Assembly: GCA_026874595.1 (NCBI GenBank)
Contig: CM049315.1
Coordinates: 35,668,164-35,732,163, forward strand
From: Sipunculus nudus
Lineage: Eukaryota; Annelida; Sipuncula; Golfingiida; Sipunculidae
DNA length: 64,000 nucleotides
Reading direction: 5' to 3'
In this document: one piece after another, positions 36,101 through 44,400 of the stretch
Numbering within the stretch: the first letter of the stretch is position 1
How the letters are laid out: every line of letters begins with the position of its first letter
Notes under the pieces: generated by a model
Told to the model about the DNA's origin: nothing
What the model saw: the letters and a program-made list of their open reading frames with translations, nothing else
Database searches by the model: none
Program-made: the position numbers and the translations under genes

Positions 36101-38283
36101 TAAATGCCAAAAGTAGGTCTCATCTAAGAACAATTAAAGAGATGTAAGATCATGTTTGTCCTTTATAAAAAATGGATTTCCGATTAGGAGTTTAGTCTTT
36201 GAGGAGCCTTCGCCTTGTCAAAGGACATGGCTACGAAGCTTTCATATGCTGATGAGTCCCTCTGACGGACATATGCGTAGTCACCGGTCCTATTAGTTAT
36301 TTCTATTTGATGTAAATTCTGTGCCTTATAAACGACATTTTTCTCTGTTTTGTTTCAGAATAATAGGACGCCTCTGCATTATTCGGCTGAACATGGCCAT
36401 GCTCTTGTAAGCAAACTACTTTTGGGAGAAGGGGCTTCACTGGACATAAAGGATAAGGTAACATAACCAATTTCAATACATTATGTGTCTGGTATCCGTT
36501 AATACATGTTAATATATATTAAAGAAAAAGATATCAAATGCAGAATATTTCCTTGAATTTAAATTCACATACTTTTTCAGGTATGGTGTTTATATATGTT
36601 AAATATTACTCTATGAGGAGGAGGATATGAATTGTATAACACCATTGTCAGTGCACACAGTGTTGTTAACATTTTACATATTTGTTAAAAAATACTTTCG
36701 TTCTTTGCAGAATGGCTTCACACCATGTGATTTCGCAAGAGAGTCAAAAGATCCAAACACTCGTTATCTTTTTTCGGAGGTAAATCCCCTGACTTTTTAT
36801 ATTCATATTGGTTTAAGACGGTTCTAGTAAAAGTTGAACATTTACTCAACAGTTAGCTATTCTGTTCAACCCGGGGGAAGTATTCATATCTCCGAAGCCA
36901 CTGACTGGCAAGCGTATCTATGACCACTCATGCCCGGTCTGGACTGATATCCAATCTTAAATTTACATCCGACGATTACAGTTTGCCAAGTTGATCAATT
37001 ATTTGAATTCAAGCCGACTGTAAATATATTGAGCTTTTTACATTGTCCGAAACATTCTAGTAGCAATCATATACGAAAGCCATTTTCCATATGATAAAAG
37101 AAATAATTTTGCCTAAAATACAAACATTGGTCCAGAAGTCCGACATGAATTAAATGTCAAATTCCAAGATTCGATAAAGAACAAAAAGAATGTGAAAGGA
37201 AGTTTGAGAAACATTGTCATTTCGTATGTGTCTCACTCGAATAAATAAAACATTTTGACAAAGAAAATAAAAAGGTGATGAATGCCTCAAAGCTTTTTAA
37301 AGATATGGTATGTACGTACTTAATTTAAGGGGCATATAGTGGTCGATTGCCGAAAATACAATATCACATCGACAAACATATTCTTTTATTAAAAAGGTAA
37401 ACATTTCCTGAACGTAAATAGATTGTACGACAAAAATAACATATAAATTTCTTATTTTCAGGAAGATAAAAAAGCTGAAGAAATAAAACTACTGCGGGAG
37501 GCAATGCAGAAAGGAGCATCCCATGTTGAAGAATACCACACCCTCATGCAAAATTGGCTTGACACCCGGACAGATGTACTAGATAAATTAAAACAAATAG
37601 CAGATGAAGTAGACACGTATAACCGCAAAGCGAACAAGGCAGCCGTTGCAGGCTCCAGTTTAGGTTTGGCCGGGGCAGCCGTTGCGGTAGGTTCGCTGTT
37701 TTTTCCTCCTCTTGCTGCAGCTGCAGTACCAGCGATGGTAGTCAGCGCGGGAGGCGGGGTGACGACAGCGACATCAAACATTTGTGATATGAGGCACCGG
37801 AAAAGAAAAGCAGAAGAGGCTGGAAAATGGATGAAGAAAGACCAAGATCTTTCGAAAGACATAGAGAAAACATTAAAGAAGATTGGAAATATTGCAGACG
37901 AATATGCATCTAGAATACCACATATGACCCGAGAACAGATAATGGCAGTTATCATGCTTGGAGAACAAACCCTAGATTCTGGAATGGATCTCGTGAAGAA
38001 CATATTCAAGTTTTTGCTCAGTTCGGACCTTCTTTCTGCAGCTGCTGTTACCGCCTTTGCATTCGTTTCGACACTGCCAATTGTTTCAATACCTTTTGCC
38101 ATCTTTAATTTAGTCACAAGTCTGGGGCAGTTGACAGGAAATTTAGATTCTGCCAGTAAGGAGTTGCGCGATGTGATAACAGAACTGGAAAAAGGGTACA
38201 TTGAAATGAACGATATGTACAGACAACTTAAAAATAAACTCGCAGATATAAAACAGTCCCTGTCTGCCACTTCATCGCAATAG
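17240..38283 (+). CDS. CARD / TRADD-N-like / ankyrin / ApoL-like multidomain protein (13 exons, 1084 aa)
   Basis: Likely an intracellular innate-immune or cell-death protein; function is inferred from domains. Coding exons: 17240-17371, 17895-18027, 18176-19222, 20915-21337, 22068-22105, 22739-22834, 27890-27988, 29438-29536, 34905-35003, 35908-36006, 36359-36457, 36711-36779, 37462-38283. All introns are GT/AG and the frame is kept throughout (3255 nt). Domains by residue: CARD about 5-90; unassigned alpha/beta region about 95-437; TRADD-N-like about 438-591; ankyrin repeats about 595-811; helical C-terminal domain 812-1084 with hydrophobic stretches at about 871-917 and 992-1035, as in apolipoprotein L. 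The start ATG has A at -3 and G at +4, and an in-frame TGA lies four codons upstream. CARD, TRADD-N and ankyrin are protein-interaction modules; the C-terminus may insert into membranes. Exon choice is by eye, so alternative exons could be missed. Confidence 0.85.
17895..18027 (+). CDS. Exon 2: second half of CARD (residues 45-88)
   Basis: Acceptor ATTGTAG|TCTCAC, donor GAAA|GTAGGT, leaving phase 1. The piece LLDAVFKVSPEQFSKFLQAL is the usual CARD helix 4-5 signature, and LAEVIE closes the fold. A second AG eight bases further in (CACAG) would break the frame, which fixes the acceptor used. Confidence 0.85.
18071..18108. repeat. (TA)n-(TG)n microsatellite in intron 2
   Basis: Compound dinucleotide repeat about 70 bp before the exon 3 acceptor. 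Confidence 0.85.
18176..19222 (+). CDS. Exon 3: large unassigned alpha/beta region (residues 89-437)
   Basis: Open for 1047 nt. The acceptor TTATCAAG|GTCAG keeps the frame from exon 2; the AG at 18180 would not. Donor TTTT|GTAAGT leaves phase 1. I do not recognise a family with confidence. The sequence alternates hydrophobic strands (VLFDITGV, PVVVLVSHD, IWVYIEDEGPL) with helices. The stretch ending in YGMPQILPIRS is laid out like the second Rossmann half of GT-B glycosyltransferases, but without an obvious donor-binding motif, so any enzymatic role is doubtful. It could equally be a non-catalytic scaffold or sensor domain. Confidence 0.8.
20038..20225 (-). mobile_element. tRNA-derived SINE (copy 2) in intron 3
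   Basis: On the - strand it begins GGTTCCTCTGGCATAGGGGTAGAGC... (A-box), followed by a good B-box (GTGAGTTCGAATG) and the body TGAGATTTTTCAGGGTCGG, shared with the copy at 9.5 kb. Confidence 0.65.
20915..21337 (+). CDS. Exon 4: TRADD-N-like domain (residues 438-578)
   Basis: Acceptor TATCAACAG|CTAAAA and donor TACGAAG|GTAGAT, both phase 1. The domain pattern is GSI near residue 517, then a hydrophobic strand, a helix with ALWHLKNMVSEGKA, and LQVLILTNLF. This matches what I know of the TRADD-N family, an adaptor domain shared by metazoan death-pathway proteins and some bacterial conflict proteins. I infer homology from pattern only; profile search was not possible. Confidence 0.75.
21390..21880. 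repeat. Copy of the CATATCCTCCGAG interspersed repeat in intron 4
   Basis: Shares CATGAAAA.AATCTCCTTGGAAAC, GTTGCCCATATCCTCCGAGCTATG and GTTCCTGCAGACTGGTGGC with the tandem array at 31.6-33.0 kb. The short open frames here are repeat, not exon. Confidence 0.6.
22068..22105 (+). CDS. Exon 5: 38-nt micro-exon (residues 579-591)
   Basis: Acceptor TTTTACAG|TGATTG and donor ATGAAG|GTTCGT. It adds 13 residues and changes phase from 1 to 0, which the next exon needs. It links the TRADD-N-like domain to the ankyrin array. Confidence 0.65.
22739..22834 (+). CDS. Exon 6: first ankyrin repeat (residues 592-623)
   Basis: Acceptor TATTGAAG|ATGTCG, donor GGAAAG|GTAATT, 96 nt, phase 0 at both ends. It encodes the N-terminal capping repeat; the helix EATIEGNREMVRRMLASGVN is a typical ankyrin helix pair. 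The acceptor has a weak pyrimidine tract. Confidence 0.7.
24700..26200. repeat. Dispersed (A)GGGGGCGCTG motifs in intron 6
   Basis: The phrase AGG(G/A)GGCGCTG occurs near 24718, 24850, 25150 and 26150, each in otherwise AT-rich DNA. Blocks of TGTCTGTCTGTTTGTC with GCAAGCGCTCGAC recur at about 25.57 and 26.88 kb. Non-coding interspersed repeats. Confidence 0.5.
27165..27600. repeat. Three-copy tandem repeat, ~160-bp unit, intron 6
   Basis: Each unit has GGAAATGCTTAT..C(T/A)CGGCGACTTTTA or a variant, then TCTTCGGCATTTC and a GACAAACTTGAAAG-like segment. The third unit is the most diverged. Confidence 0.6.
27890..27988 (+). CDS. Exon 7: ankyrin repeat 2 (residues 624-656)
   Basis: Exactly 99 nt between TTTCACAACAG and GTGAGT, phase 0. 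It reads DGKTTLHVACENGQAEICLL and ends in a beta-hairpin, a canonical 33-residue ankyrin unit. Confidence 0.85.
29438..29536 (+). CDS. Exon 8: ankyrin repeat 3 (residues 657-689)
   Basis: Exactly 99 nt between CTATTTTTAG and GTAAGT, phase 0. It contains GKRPLHLACVNGPAVMCTML, a canonical unit. It is closest in wording to exon 10, which suggests paired duplication of two-repeat blocks. Confidence 0.85.
29690..31320 (-). mobile_element. Degenerate DIRS-like retroelement in intron 8
   Basis: On the - strand, fragments in shifting frames follow the order of a DIRS-type RT/RNase H region: near 31.1 kb LRLIVDLRQLNK, near 30.95 kb ITLDLK, near 30.85 kb NVRPFGLT, then 30461-30228 (LDTLAKYDLKYRLHTIDHW), then SLHPALNRALNETLGPNT and LIPNILQVI at 29917-29696. 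Many frameshifts and stops make it a relic. Order and wording favour DIRS over Ty3/gypsy, but no tyrosine recombinase was found. Confidence 0.6.
31620..34100. repeat. Degenerate tandem array, ~300-bp units, intron 8
   Basis: Units starting near 31.78, 32.13, 32.47 and 32.80 kb share the order ACAAATCGTAACC..., CATGAAAAATCTCC, AAATTAGGTC, CCATATCCT, and CATGATTCTTTGCATG. Later copies to about 34.1 kb are more decayed. The first contains a (GTCC)n tract (31781-31810). Confidence 0.7.
33605..33670 (-). mobile_element. tRNA-like SINE head or tRNA pseudogene
   Basis: On the - strand the A-box TAGCCGAGTGGTAAACGC and B-box GGGTTCGATTA lie about 40 bp apart. The ends do not pair as an acceptor stem, so it is not a functional tRNA gene. 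Confidence 0.5.
34905..35003 (+). CDS. Exon 9: ankyrin repeat 4 (residues 690-722)
   Basis: Exactly 99 nt between CTTTCAAATCAG and GTAAGT, phase 0. It contains DGKTPLHVAAENFQADMCRM. A broken copy of this exon lies 370 bp downstream. Confidence 0.85.
35293..35505. repeat. 148-bp tandem duplication around the broken ankyrin exon
   Basis: 65 bp starting GAAAAATCACATGGGCTACC at 35293 recur at 35441 with two mismatches. The broken ankyrin exon lies between them. Confidence 0.85.
35370..35446 (+). pseudogene. Broken duplicate of ankyrin exon 9
   Basis: From 35370 the DNA reads like exon 9 (DGRTPLHVAAERFQADMYRM) but has no AG acceptor in front, and after the first helix pair it runs into non-coding sequence. 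The flanking 65 bp (35293-35357) recur at 35441-35505, so a small duplication or conversion overwrote the 3' part of the exon. It is not expected to be spliced. Confidence 0.75.
35908..36006 (+). CDS. Exon 10: ankyrin repeat 5 (residues 723-755)
   Basis: Exactly 99 nt between TCTGTTTTCCAG and GTAAAG, phase 0. It contains GKTPLHLVCITGPTVVCRMF, resembling exon 8. Confidence 0.85.
36236..36290 (+). ncRNA. Possible decayed hammerhead ribozyme motif
   Basis: CTGATGA is followed by a 4-bp stem (GTCC ... GGAC) and, nine bases later, GTC, in hammerhead order. The conserved GAAA after stem II reads ATAT, and no clear stem I is seen, so it cannot be active as written. Located in intron 10. Confidence 0.25.
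36359..36457 (+). CDS. Exon 11: ankyrin repeat 6 (residues 756-788)
   Basis: Exactly 99 nt between TTTTGTTTCAG and GTAACA, phase 0. It contains NNRTPLHYSAEHGHALVSKL. Confidence 0.85.
36711..36779 (+). CDS. Exon 12: C-terminal capping ankyrin repeat (residues 789-811)
   Basis: 69 nt between TTCTTTGCAG and GTAAAT, phase 0. It contains NGFTPCDFARESKDPNTRYL, a truncated repeat of the kind that caps ankyrin arrays. Confidence 0.8.
37462..38283 (+). CDS. Exon 13: ApoL-like membrane-active C-terminal domain (residues 812-1084)
   Basis: Acceptor TTATTTTCAG|GAAGAT; the stop is TAG at 38281-38283. A charged amphipathic helix region leads to a Gly/Ala-rich hydrophobic hairpin (about 871-917, with AAVAGSSLGLAGAAVAVGSL and FFPPLAAAAVPAMVVSAGGG), then charged coiled coil, a second hydrophobic segment (about 992-1035, with TLPIVSIPFAIFNLVTSLG) and a final amphipathic helix. 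This layout matches the apolipoprotein L family, whose members insert into membranes and can form channels. The assignment is by pattern; another helical pore-forming or Bcl-2-like fold is possible. The 277-aa open frame on the opposite strand is a shadow. Confidence 0.8.
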   Translation, partial: EDKKAEEIKLLREAMQKGASHVEEYHTLMQNWLDTRTDVLDKLKQIADEVDTYNRKANKAAVAGSSLGLAGAAVAVGSLFFPPLAAAAVPAMVVSAGGGVTTATSNICDMRHRKRKAEEAGKWMKKDQDLSKDIEKTLKKIGNIADEYASRIPHMTREQIMAVIMLGEQTLDSGMDLVKNIFKFLLSSDLLSAAAVTAFAFVSTLPIVSIPFAIFNLVTSLGQLTGNLDSASKELRDVITELEKGYIEMNDMYRQLKNKLADIKQSLSATSSQ

Positions 38284-38346
38284 GCAAACATTTAAATCAT
38301 TGAAGATAATGTCTTCAGCCGATCTGGCTTTGATAAATTTTATTTG

Positions 38347-38352
38347 ATTAAA
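38347..38352 (+). promoter_or_regulatory. Possible polyadenylation signal (ATTAAA)
   Basis: The common variant signal ATTAAA lies 64 bp after the stop codon of the CARD/ankyrin/ApoL-like gene. No AATAAA is closer. Confidence 0.35.
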
Positions 38353-38952
38353 TGACGACATAATATATATTGACTCATGTAAACTGGTGAGATTATCTGA
38401 CCGTATGGGAGTGCAAGGCGAACAAACATGAAGAATAGTTATTGCAAACCTGTCTCAAGTCACAAAATAGCGATTTCAATAATTTGTGTGCCAATTTCAG
38501 ATCTTGAGGTTTTGCACCGACTCTGAATACAACATGCTTCAGGAACGGGGATCTTGTGAAATGTATGTGAATGTAAGCCGCAGGTGTCATTCAAGTATTG
38601 TATTTTCACCCATTCCACGACTAAAATGCTTTATTCCCTATTTGCCTAGGTTATTAAGAAAATGTTAATAAGAAAGGTTTGCATATTTGGCTAAATATAT
38701 CTTAGCGCAATGGTGATTCAGAAATTACGAATATGTGAACATGGTTTGTTTCCAGCCCTCAAATTTCGCCAATCAAAAACCTAGAGAATTCATACGTTTC
38801 CACTTTCAACGTGAACGAAACATCCCACCGTTGCACGGTGATAACCTAAAGTCGAGTGACTAAGATCTATATTTATTTACTTTGACCAAAGTCAAGTCAT
38901 GGCCGGTTTTATTTTTTCTTAGCCTGTAGCAGATATTAATATACGAGAATAT

Positions 38953-39367
38953 TGTAGGGCGTCTATATTTTAATATATATATATATTTCACAGAGCTAGT
39001 GTTGAGCATTCCATTCGTTATTTATATTTTTTAAGCGTCCATACTGATTTATTTGTCGTCCATACTTATTTATGTCTGCATTTCAATGTCGTGTCGGCCA
39101 AGGGTCGGTCAGTGCGCGCAGCCGACCTTGTCATTCACTTTTAATTAAGACAAGTGCGCGGCAGACGGGGACCATATGAGTTCTGCTATGTTAATATGGG
39201 TCGAAGGTGAGCTTATAAAAAGCGGGTACGACGGATGGAACTGCGCAGTTTGCCTAATTCCGTCACGTCAGCCGTTTGACGATTTATTCATATTGTTTCA
39301 TCTTTTACAAAATAAACTGTAGTCAGCCATACTGAGTTCGTCTCGGGGAGCCCGCCCGACCCTCACA
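38953..39367 (+). mobile_element. Candidate solo LTR
   Basis: Begins TGTAGGGCGTC and ends GACCCTCACA, near-complementary TG...CA termini. It contains TATAAAA at 39214-39220 and AATAAA at 39311-39316 in the spacing expected of a retrotransposon promoter and polyadenylation site, and a GC-rich patch unlike its surroundings. No clear 5-bp target duplication (AATAT left, ATAGC right), so the ends are tentative. Confidence 0.5.
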
Positions 39368-39414
39368 ATAGCCACAGGTTGTGCCGCGTTGTAGAAAATA
39401 GCGCCCCCGGTGAC

Positions 39415-39472
<58 letters not shown>

Positions 39473-39486
39473 TATATATATATATG
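39415..39486. repeat. (TA)n microsatellite
   Basis: Long, slightly interrupted TA tract. Confidence 0.9.
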
Positions 39487-41227
39487 ACGGACGACGTCTC
39501 GATATTCATTGTAGTAATGTATAACTCCATTGGTGCGATTTTTTTTGTAAACATTGTGCAGTATTATAAAACTATTATGTAACATAAGATTGGTAAATGC
39601 GATTTATGGGTTTCATAATTTTAAGATAACGCTTAAGATATTTTCTTTAACAGGAACTCTAGGTGATTACGGTTTTTAGTGTCTTTTATAAAGCAGATTT
39701 GAGACGTAAAATATTTTATATGACCTGATGTATCAGAATACTACTGTTTCAGTATTATCGATTCACAAGTATAATAGCAACTGTATAAATGACACCTCGA
39801 TTTTTGAGTAGTTCCTTATATATGTGAGAATATTTCTATTTGCGTAAATATTGTGCAATATTGTTCAAGACTGCAAGATGAGACCGGCAAATCTGATTTT
39901 AGGTATTTTCATAATATTTCTAAGTAACTAATACATTTGTCTTGACAAGCATTTCTCTCACAAGAAGCACGCACGTTTCACGCTTACTGATATTGTATAT
40001 AATGTTTTAACTGGTATCGTATTTTTCATATTACGCTTGAGATATTTTCTGAAACAGAATCAGTCGATATTAAAACATTTCAGTGTCTTTCGTATGAAGA
40101 TGTCTTTTTTACTTGATGTATGAGAATATCATGATGTCAGTAACCCCGATTTTCAAATATAATAAAACCTGTATCAATGTTACCGAGAAAAAACCATATA
40201 ATTATGTATACTCTATATGTCAGAATATTCCAATCTGTGAAATAATGGTGCAGACTTTTAACATCAGATTCTTGTCTTTATTTCTAAATTTACATATGCA
40301 TCCTTAATTCACCTTGAAACCACATTGTTATGAGTCGCGATTGGGAACATACGAATCATGTGACTGATTTTCATCAAAATTTTCATCAAATGCTCTCTTT
40401 ATAGGACCCGGCCGATTCTGGATATTACGGTGGGATTCCAAAGACAATTCCTGTAAAAAATAAACAAATCTTTTAAGGATAAAGAACATTTATTGATGCC
40501 ATCAAACAGTTGTATAAGACAGTATTCCAGATGTTGTGTTTTTCTATCAAGGTTAAGAAATGCATCCACGTTCCACTTTTAAAACCACATTACAATGCTT
40601 GGTTTTTGTTACTAAAAAATAATTTGTGAAAAATCATGTAACCCACATTTGGCAATTCCAAGGTTTGTCACGAACAATGTAAGACTTTAAAAATATTTAA
40701 CAATCATGTTCATTAATCTGTCATTTCTTGGTCACTACATATTATGCATTGTGTTGTTTGGTCACTACATAGTATGCACAGTGGTGTTTTAACGCTGCTT
40801 TTACGGCTTATCTATGAAGGGTAGACGTCCAGAATCTTATCTGTTTAATTAGGTGTACATGTATTTTTGAGGTTCTCAATAAAATTCTATTTCGCATATA
40901 ACGACCATATAGAGGTTGTTTTACATGTACTGCATTAATGATTTGTTATACAATCCACTTTCAGATATACTCTAGGAAAATGCTCAGTACTGACATGTAA
41001 TACCTCGCTTTGCCCTTTGGTCTTTCATATCCACTGACCTTTGTATGTCTGTGTTATCAAGTTAATTATGTTATTCTTTTGAAGTACTGCTTATTTCCCC
41101 TCCAATTTGGCCCTCAAATTTGTCTACCAACGCCTCTGTAATGTTCCAAAGTGGTGACTTTTGTTTTCAATTATACAGAAGGATTTCTGTTACCTCAATA
41201 ACTTTTGATGAACTGCGTATTATCCCC
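39487..41227. other. Intergenic, no gene recognised
   Basis: AT-rich, only short frames. The right end (about 41.06 kb onward) enters the ~115-bp satellite family into which LINE copy 2 inserted. Confidence 0.5.
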
Positions 41228-41248
41228 TCAAATTTCTAGTAAAATCTT
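41228..41248. repeat. Target-site duplication of LINE copy 2, left
   Basis: 21 bp beginning TCAAATTTCTAGTAAAATC, identical to 46361-46381, directly before the poly-T run (poly-A tail on the - strand). Confidence 0.85.
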
Positions 41249-41429
41249 TTTTTTTTTTTTTTCTTCTTTTTTTTTTCGCCTCAGAATTTTTTCATGTGAT
41301 ACAGTTTTGTTTCATCACAGGCGATTTTTTTTTGTCAAACATCATCAACATAGGTATACAATGTACTAGCAACATTATCACAATACAATGATACAGGACT
41401 GATCACAGGACATTACAAACACATTGTCT

Positions 41430-44400
41430 TTAATTAAATTCATCGAAAAAACTTCTTAGTTTGCTCCACTTATCATAATGCTTGCTCAGTAATCCTCTGC
41501 CATTTGCTAAATATCTTTCAATTCTCTCTATATACTTCAATTTTGATTTAAACACTGAAAAAAATGAAGATTCCTTCTCCTCTCTTTGTTTGTAAAGTAT
41601 ACATTTGTACAACAATAAGATTTGATTAAAAAGGATATTATTTTCATTAACAGGTAGAATCCCATACAATACAATGGAAAGTGATATATTAGGCAGGTCC
41701 AATTCATACTCGAGTAGCCATGCCTGAATTTTATAATATAAGTTCTTACTCACCATACATTCAAAAAATAAATGAATTATACTTTCTTGGTAGTTGAAAC
41801 AATATGAACATTTGTCTGTTTCACTTATCTTCCATTTATATAACTGTTCATTAAGAGGTATGTACTTGTTTAGAATTTTGTATTGGAATTCCCTCAGATA
41901 GGTATCTAGTGTTACCATATAGATTCCCTTATACACATATTCCCATTCAACTTCAATATTATTCTTTTCATTCATGTCATTCCAGCTCTTCTGCGTCGTA
42001 GGTACTTTCCACTTATTACTTATGTAGGTAAGGTAAACATGCCTTGACTTCAGATTATCAAGTATTTCAATCCCATTCACAGACACAATGATATATTTTT
42101 CCACATTTTCATTTGTTATCTCTTTATTCAATATATTATTTTTCCATCTTTGTGGAATTGAATGTTTCAGTTGTAACCAGTACATATGGCTCAATAATGT
42201 ACATCTGTTATTGTTTTGTAGAAAAGTACTCCAACTTTTCCATGATCCATCTGTATTTAATAAATCTTTCACATAATTTATTCCCAGATTTTCTAAAGAT
42301 TTATTATATAATGACATACTATTCACTTTTACATATTTGTTATTCCATACATATTGATACATTATTTCATCTTCTGTTTGTGGTTCCACGGATACATAGT
42401 CAGCCCAGGTTTTTAACATTTTCACATAAAATTTTGGCAATATTTTTGGTAGCACATTAATATCAAAGTTGCCTCGGATACATCTTAAACCTCCGATACT
42501 CCTAAGTCTAAAATTAAGCATCTCCTTCACAACAGATTCTTGCGGCTCAAGACATCTCTTGGCCCACATTATCATCTGGGTTCTTATTTTGCTCTCTATA
42601 TCCGGCACATTTAACCCCCCCTGCTCATATTTTCCGATTATTGTGGTGTATTTAACTTTTGGTTTTCTGGCATTCCAAATAAAATCACATAGAAGTCTCT
42701 TTAAGGTTTGCAAAGTCTTTGTCGGGGGTATTAGCATCTTAGTCACATACAAAACCTTTGAAAGCCCAAGTGAACGGGCAACTTCTGCCCTGCCATAAAT
42801 TGTAAGATTCCTGGTTTTCCAAATTGTTAATGTAGTTCTGAGATTATTCTCAACTCTCTGAAAGTTCTCCTTGAATATAATATCTTTATTATAAGAAAAC
42901 CATATCCCAAGAATTTGTATGGCTGCCTTTGTTAAATCGATCCACTTCAAATTGTATAAACTCATGACACTGTTACTTTTCATAGATCCGATATAAGTAG
43001 CTTCAGATTTTGTTACATTTAATTTTAATGAAGAATAATATTCAAATGTCTGCATGACAGAGAGGGCTTGGCCTAGTGATTCTGCGTTTTGAACAAATAT
43101 GGTAGTGTCATCAGCAAACATACACATCTTAACTGCAGTATTTCCGATTACTATTCCACGTATATTTTCATCATTCCTGACCTTTATTGCTAATATTTCT
43201 ATTGCCATGATAAATAAGTACGCTGCAAGTGGATCTCCTTGGCGAGTTCCCCTTTCTAACGTAAAATACCCTGTTGTATACCCATTATTCAAAACAGCGC
43301 TTTGAATATTATTATGCAATATCAAAACCCATTTAATAAAAGAATCACCAAATCCAAAATATCTCAAAACTGCAAACATAAATTCATGGTCTAAACTGTC
43401 AAATGCAGCTTCTAAATCCGCTGCAAACATTATACCAGGTATATTTTCAACATCAGTATAATGAAGCACATCCCATATAATTCTAAAAGGATCCCCGATG
43501 TATCTTCCTTGTATAAAGGCATATTGATCAGGCTTTATCAATTTAGGGAGATGCCTCCCTATTCTATGAACAAGAGTTTTACTTTAAGTTTCACTTAAGA
43601 GTTTCACTTTAACATCAACATTAAGTAAACTTATAGGTCTCCATGATTTGATATACTTTAAATCTTTTCCAGGCTTTGGTATTAACTTTATAAGTGCTTG
43701 TTTTTGTGTTGTTGTGAGAGAACCATAAGTATAATTTTCATTTAAACAGTCCATGAGGCACTCTCCAAGATCGCTAAACAATGCTAAGTAAAATTCTTTA
43801 GTAAGTCCATCATTTCCAGGTGTTTTATTATTTTTCATTGATTTCAAACATGCATGAACCTCATTCAATGTTAAAGGTTTTTGTTAAATCGATCCACTTC
43901 AAATTGTATAAACTCATGACACTGTTACTTTTCATAGATCCGATATAAGTAGCTTCAGATTTTGTTACATTTAATTTTAATGAAGAATAATATTCAAATG
44001 TCTGCATGACAGAGAGGGCTTGGCCTAGTGATTCTGCGTTTTGAACAAATATGGTAGTGTCATCAGCAAACATACACATCTTAACTGCAGTATTTCCGAT
44101 TACTATTCCACGTATATTTTCATCATTCCTGACCTGTATTGCTAATATTTCTATTGCCATGATAAATAAGTACGCTGCAAGTGGATCTCCTTGGCGAGTT
44201 CCCCTTTCTAACGTAAAATACCCTGTTGTATACCCATTATTCAAAACAGCGCTTTGAATATTATTATGCAATATCAAAACCCATTTAATAAAAGAATCAC
44301 CAAATCCAAAATATCTCAAAACTGCAAACATAAATTCATGGTCTAAACTGTCAAATGCAGCTTCTAAATCCGCTGCAAACATTATACCAGGTATATTTTC

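Noticed and set aside
37458-38291. 277-codon open frame on the - strand
   Set aside because: It is the exact antisense of exon 13, composed of Ser/Phe/Ala-rich sequence forced by the + strand codons. The + strand has splice site, domain layout and stop.
39363-39554. Tyr-Ile repeat protein frame
   Set aside because: Translation of a TA microsatellite.
42088-42798. Several + strand frames over LINE copy 2
   Set aside because: Shadows of the ORF2 reading on the - strand.
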